This document shows positions 60,736 through 64,000 of a stretch of DNA of 64,000 bases, one piece after another. Under the pieces are notes generated by a model. The model was not told the origin of the DNA. It did not search any database and saw nothing but the letters and a program-made list of their open reading frames with translations. A program made the position numbers and the translations under genes. The stretch comes from Nymphalis io (taxonomy: Eukaryota; Arthropoda; Insecta; Lepidoptera; Nymphalidae), in assembly GCF_905147045.1 (NCBI RefSeq), contig NC_065891.1, forward strand, positions 11,541,001 through 11,605,000. Reading direction: 5' to 3'. Positions within the stretch are counted from its first letter, which is position 1. The number at the start of each line of letters is the position of its first letter.

Positions 60736-61010
60736 CGACGAGCCGGTTGGCGTGGTTGGTAGATACTTGCGTTTCACGCCGAAGGTTGTGGGTTCTATTC
60801 CCACCCAGGAAAGATATTTGTGTGCATAAACATGTATGTCTGTTCTGAGTCTGGGTGTAATTATCTATATAAGTATTCATTTACAAAAGAAAAGTAGTAT
60901 ATGTAATATATCAGTTGTCTGGTTTCCATAACACAAGCTTTGTACAAGCTTAATTTGGGATCAGATGGCCGTGTGTGAAAAATTTCCCGGAATATTATTA
61001 TTATTATTAA
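60736..61010 (+). repeat. SINE D copy 3 (full length)
   Basis: Head 'gacgagccggttggcgtggt', B box GGGTTCTATTCCC, body, and tail 'ggaatattattattattatt'. Same orientation as 41376-41644. Confidence 0.92.
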
Positions 61011-61696
61011 TTTAATCATCATCACCATCTTAATTTGATTATTAATTACTTACATACTTAATTTGAATACTCCTTGTAATTTCGATTAATGTCATCTTGC
61101 GCGACATGACAACCACATTTTTTGTGTCCCAATTACTTGAGATCTATTGCAATCAGATGTCGCTGAATTATTTCATCGAAATGAGAAAACAATATTTAAA
61201 AAAAAACTCGCTTAAATCCTATGAAATATAAATATAAAAGGTTCAATTAAACAATTGCAGTATTGTGCCAATAGTGACTTACAACAATTATTATATTCAT
61301 ATTGTTACTTTAAACGTCATAAAGTTTAAATAGAGAACAATATTACGCTCAGTTTTACCAAATCTGGTTTGTTACTCTTTGATAAACAAGCCAGGCTTAA
61401 ACCGCTTTTGGCTTCAGATTAAATAAACAATGCATGACGGCAAAAGCTCTAACCGAAAACGCTGACGTTTCCCCAAGTCTTGCTTTAAAATTTCACCATT
61501 TAGCTGCCTGAAATTTATTTAGTTGAGTAAATGTAGTTGTTAAATTCTCTTTCGATGTTATTAAAACTAATACATTACCTCTGTTGTGAGTCTTTCATTT
61601 GGCGTATATATATGTATAATACAACTATGTTACGTGCTAGGAACATTTCATTATTATTAAATCTTTTTCTCTAAACAAAAATATTACCAACATTAC
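61011..61696. other. A+T-rich non-coding stretch
   Basis: Nothing recognised. Confidence 0.5.
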
Positions 61697-61751
61697 AGTA
61701 ACAGCCTGTGAATGTCCCACTGCTGGGCTAAAGGTCTCCTCTCCCTTTTTT
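61697..61751 (-). repeat. SINE A 3' end fragment
   Basis: Only the terminal 55 bp ('taacagcctgtgaatgtccc', 'actgctgggctaaaggtctc'), an extreme 5' truncation. Confidence 0.85.
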
Positions 61752-62008
61752 CATATAAACAAACGAAGCTATTGTCTCCAATATCTTTTAATTAGGTTTG
61801 ACGTGTAAAAGTACAATCAAAGCCGTGAATGTGAGTATGTCTCGTTAAACTAACTTTACATCTGATATGTTTTATAGTCCAAATTTTAAAATCTATTATC
61901 AATGTATTATTTATTTAGAGGATTCTAAAATCGAGTACTGTAGTTTTTAAAAGGATGACTGTGTGTGATATTTATATCACATCAAATAGCAACATAGAGC
62001 AATTCCGT

Positions 62009-62296
62009 AACAGCCTGTGAATGTCCCACTGCTGGGCTAAAGGCCTCCTCTCCCTTTTTTGAGGAGAAGGTTTGGAGCTTATTCCACAACGCTGCTCTAA
62101 TGCGGGTTGGTGGAATACACAAATGGCAGAATTTCAGTGAAATTAGACACATGCAGGTTTCCTCACGATATTTTCCTTCACCGTAAAGCCCGAGATAATC
62201 ACAAATTAAGCACATGAAATTCAGTGATGCTTGTCCGGGCGTGAACCCACGATCATCGGTTAAGATTCACGCGTTCTTACCACTGGGCCATCTCGG
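62009..62296 (-). repeat. SINE A copy (full length)
   Basis: Head ccgagatggcccagtggtaa at 62296, B box GGGTTCACGCCC (degenerate), complete body and 3' end at 62009. Confidence 0.93.
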
Positions 62297-62739
62297 TTTA
62301 CCAACGTTATACACATATATTATTATAATAGAATAGCTGATGTTACGAACATATTAATTTATTTTTATTAATTCCCAAGAGACAGATGAAATCTATGTAT
62401 AAAATGTAGGTTGTTATGCACCAATATTATTTCATCTTAGTATAAAATAAATAAATAATTATAATAGTTATTAAATACTATGTCAGATCATTTACGTTAT
62501 TTATCTCCTTCTATAAATCTTATTTGAATACTATCTTGATACACTTACACTTATAAATTTGATCACATGACATAATTAAATTTCAAATAAATAGTAGAAA
62601 GTATTTAAGTGATTTACAAAATATTAAGCTGCTTTTAAATATTCAAAATTACAAAATATTAAGCTGCTTTTAAATATTCAAAATTGCAAGAGTATAGTAA
62701 AGGCTTGTCATAACCTATAGAAAGTAGGATTAATTCCTT
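62297..62739. other. A+T-rich stretch with a tandem duplication
   Basis: 62616-62650 and 62651-62685 are two identical 35-bp units (acaaaatattaagctgcttt...). No gene. Confidence 0.8.
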
Positions 62740-63190
62740 TTTTTATTTCGCCTTTACCCTACATAAAGTGAGTTATGTGGGGCTCGCTCGCGCTGAATGC
62801 CCCGGAACACACATTAAAAACTAGCGGTACCCACTCCGTCTCATCGGGGAGCGAACGGTAACGCTTGCGCACACTACCGTAATGCCCTGACAGCTTTCAC
62901 ACCTATGCGGGTCTCCAATACCTAGGGGCGTTCCCGGGGAACTAAGTACCCCTCTCGACCTGGTGACGCTTATGGCGAAAGAAGAAGGTACATATGGTGT
63001 CGACGCCTTCTTCCCATTCTTCTCCGCCAAAGACGGCCGCCAGAGAATGATGCAAGTCAGGGTCCCACGCGGCACACCCCACCAGGGTGTGGCACACCAT
63101 GTCCACATGCACACCACAGCCGTGGCAGGAGGGTGACATCTCCCGTCTGGCTATTCTGTGCAGGTACTTAACAAAACAGCTGTATCCGAT
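62740..63190 (-). pseudogene. R1-type LINE C-terminus with CCHC knuckle and 3' end
   Basis: The minus strand at about 63186-62942 encodes 'GYSCFVKYLHRIARREMSPS', then 'CHGCGVHVDMVCHTLVGC' and 'AAWDPDLHHSLA'. The C-x2-C-...-H-x4-C knuckle plus 'H-L-x-E/G-C-x-A-W' is the C-terminal signature of R1-clade LINEs. The frame ends at 'RHQVERGT'. The remaining 3' sequence runs to an A-rich end ('gcgaaataaaaaaagg') at about 62740. The reverse transcriptase and endonuclease are missing. Confidence 0.75.
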
Positions 63191-63430
63191 AATCTCCTTT
63201 TTTATCGCTGGAAAAACGCATTACGCGCTTCCCCCACGGGGACAGTTATGTGGGGCTCGCCGGTGTCCAAGGCGCCGAGTACGCCCTGAACATCGGAATA
63301 CCCACTAAAAAACCAGCGGTACCCTTTCCGTCTTAGCGAGGAGCGCCATAGGATCCCTTTCGCATGCTACCGTGGCGCATCCGATAATCTTCTGTGTCAG
63401 CCGACTCAGATAGGGATAGTTAACCTCCAC
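63191..63430 (-). pseudogene. Second R1-type LINE 3' end, in tandem
   Basis: 63230-63400 repeats the arrangement of 62770-62890. 'gttatgtggggctcgc' is common to both, as are 'agcggtaccc...tccgtct' and 'gcacactaccgt' / 'gcatgctaccgt'. On the minus strand it carries 'gggtattccgatgttcaggg'. It is another copy's 3' end directly upstream of the knuckle-coding piece. Confidence 0.65.
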
Positions 63431-63789
63431 TGTCGCCAGACCTGCTGGAAGGGACACCAGATCCACCACTCCACAATCCACCTTAAAATCAGATCCGATC
63501 TGAATCATATTTGTAATGGCTTATATTATAATACAATATCATGTTATACGAATGTCATGAGAAGTAGATCGAATAGTGCATAGTAAAACATTATTGAAGG
63601 TTCCATCGCATTACTATGTAAATTGGATTTCTGAGCGAGTGATACAATGGAGGTAGTCGTTGGTACAACTAATCGATGGAAGTTGACAATGCGATTTAGG
63701 GATTTAACACACGTGTGATATTGAGCAAAGTGAAAATGACTGTGTCGCAAAATTATCTCTAAAGCTACGATCATTACGTCAATTTTTTC
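63431..63789. other. Non-coding stretch
   Basis: 63431-63510 may be more R1-type LINE (less A+T-rich); the rest has nothing recognised. Confidence 0.4.
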
Positions 63790-63895
63790 TTCAAACCGGA
63801 ACACAACAATACCAAGTACTGCTGTTTTGCGATAGAATATCTGATGAGTGGGTGGTACCTACACAGACGAGCTTGCGCAAACTTTACCACCAGTC
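63790..63895 (-). repeat. SINE B 5' part
   Basis: Plus-strand 'cttcaaaccggaacacaaca' to 'taccaccag' corresponds to the first 100 nt of SINE B. The 3' box and tail are missing. Confidence 0.85.
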
Positions 63896-64000
63896 TTTAC
63901 TGGTCTGCATTAAACGTCTTATATCGCATAAATTTATTTAAATTTCATCATGTAAAATTATTTATTTATACCACATACATGACGTCCTTAGAAAATGTCA

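Noticed and set aside
62616..62685. Tandem 35-bp duplication as a minisatellite or regulatory array
   Set aside because: Only two units; a simple local duplication is enough.
1..64000. CRISPR arrays, rRNA genes or bacterial-type operons
   Set aside because: No regularly spaced repeats, rRNA motifs or compact gene order; everything is eukaryotic and repeat-derived.

Overview
The window reads as nuclear DNA of a butterfly or moth. It is strongly A+T-rich and lacks dense coding. Nearly every recognisable feature belongs to a repeat class typical of Lepidoptera: several tRNA-headed SINE families, Helitrons starting A|TC and ending CTAG|T, RTE-type and CR1/Jockey-type LINEs, and an R1-type LINE end. 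A nymphalid is plausible from the SINE mixture, but that is inference. I found no complete host protein gene. The window is probably intergenic or lies inside very large introns. One 158-bp segment at 34864-35021 has the properties of a host exon.

Layout. 1-5 kb: a dispersed repeat (family H), a tRNA-derived SINE (family C) and a Helitron carrying a nested SINE A. 5.9-7 kb: decayed 3' half of a LINE with a probable restriction-like endonuclease. 7-23 kb: mostly A+T-rich DNA with SINE A and SINE B copies, a second Helitron candidate (10.1-11.6 kb) and a 52-bp perfect palindrome at 19.1 kb. 23-34 kb: decayed SINEs, a second family H copy, a Helitron helicase relic, nested SINE C/SINE B, and an unclassified three-copy repeat (family G). 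35.06-36.35 kb: internally deleted RTE with an exact 10-bp target-site duplication. 41-48 kb: SINE D, a CR1/Jockey-type fragment, a second deleted RTE, a SINE C with its target-site duplication, a tRNA-Lys-like gene and a Jockey-type fragment. 49.65-53.34 kb: a near full-length CR1/Jockey-type LINE (L) with two stops and one frameshift. 54.5-55.3 kb: LINE 3' end abutting a SINE D. 56.4-59.6 kb: an almost intact RTE (R) with one frameshift in a T run. 60-64 kb: more SINEs and two tandem R1-type 3' ends.

How the parts work together. The autonomous-type LINEs appear to explain the SINEs. The 3' end of SINE A resembles the RTE 3' end. The 3' end of SINE B resembles the 3' hairpin of LINE L. The most interesting signal is a shared 5' leader of about 80 nt in LINE L and in two RTE copies, although these belong to different clades. 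It has a near-identical core box. Just inside the 5' terminus it also has a stem whose sequence differs in every copy while pairing is kept, which is what a conserved RNA structure would look like.
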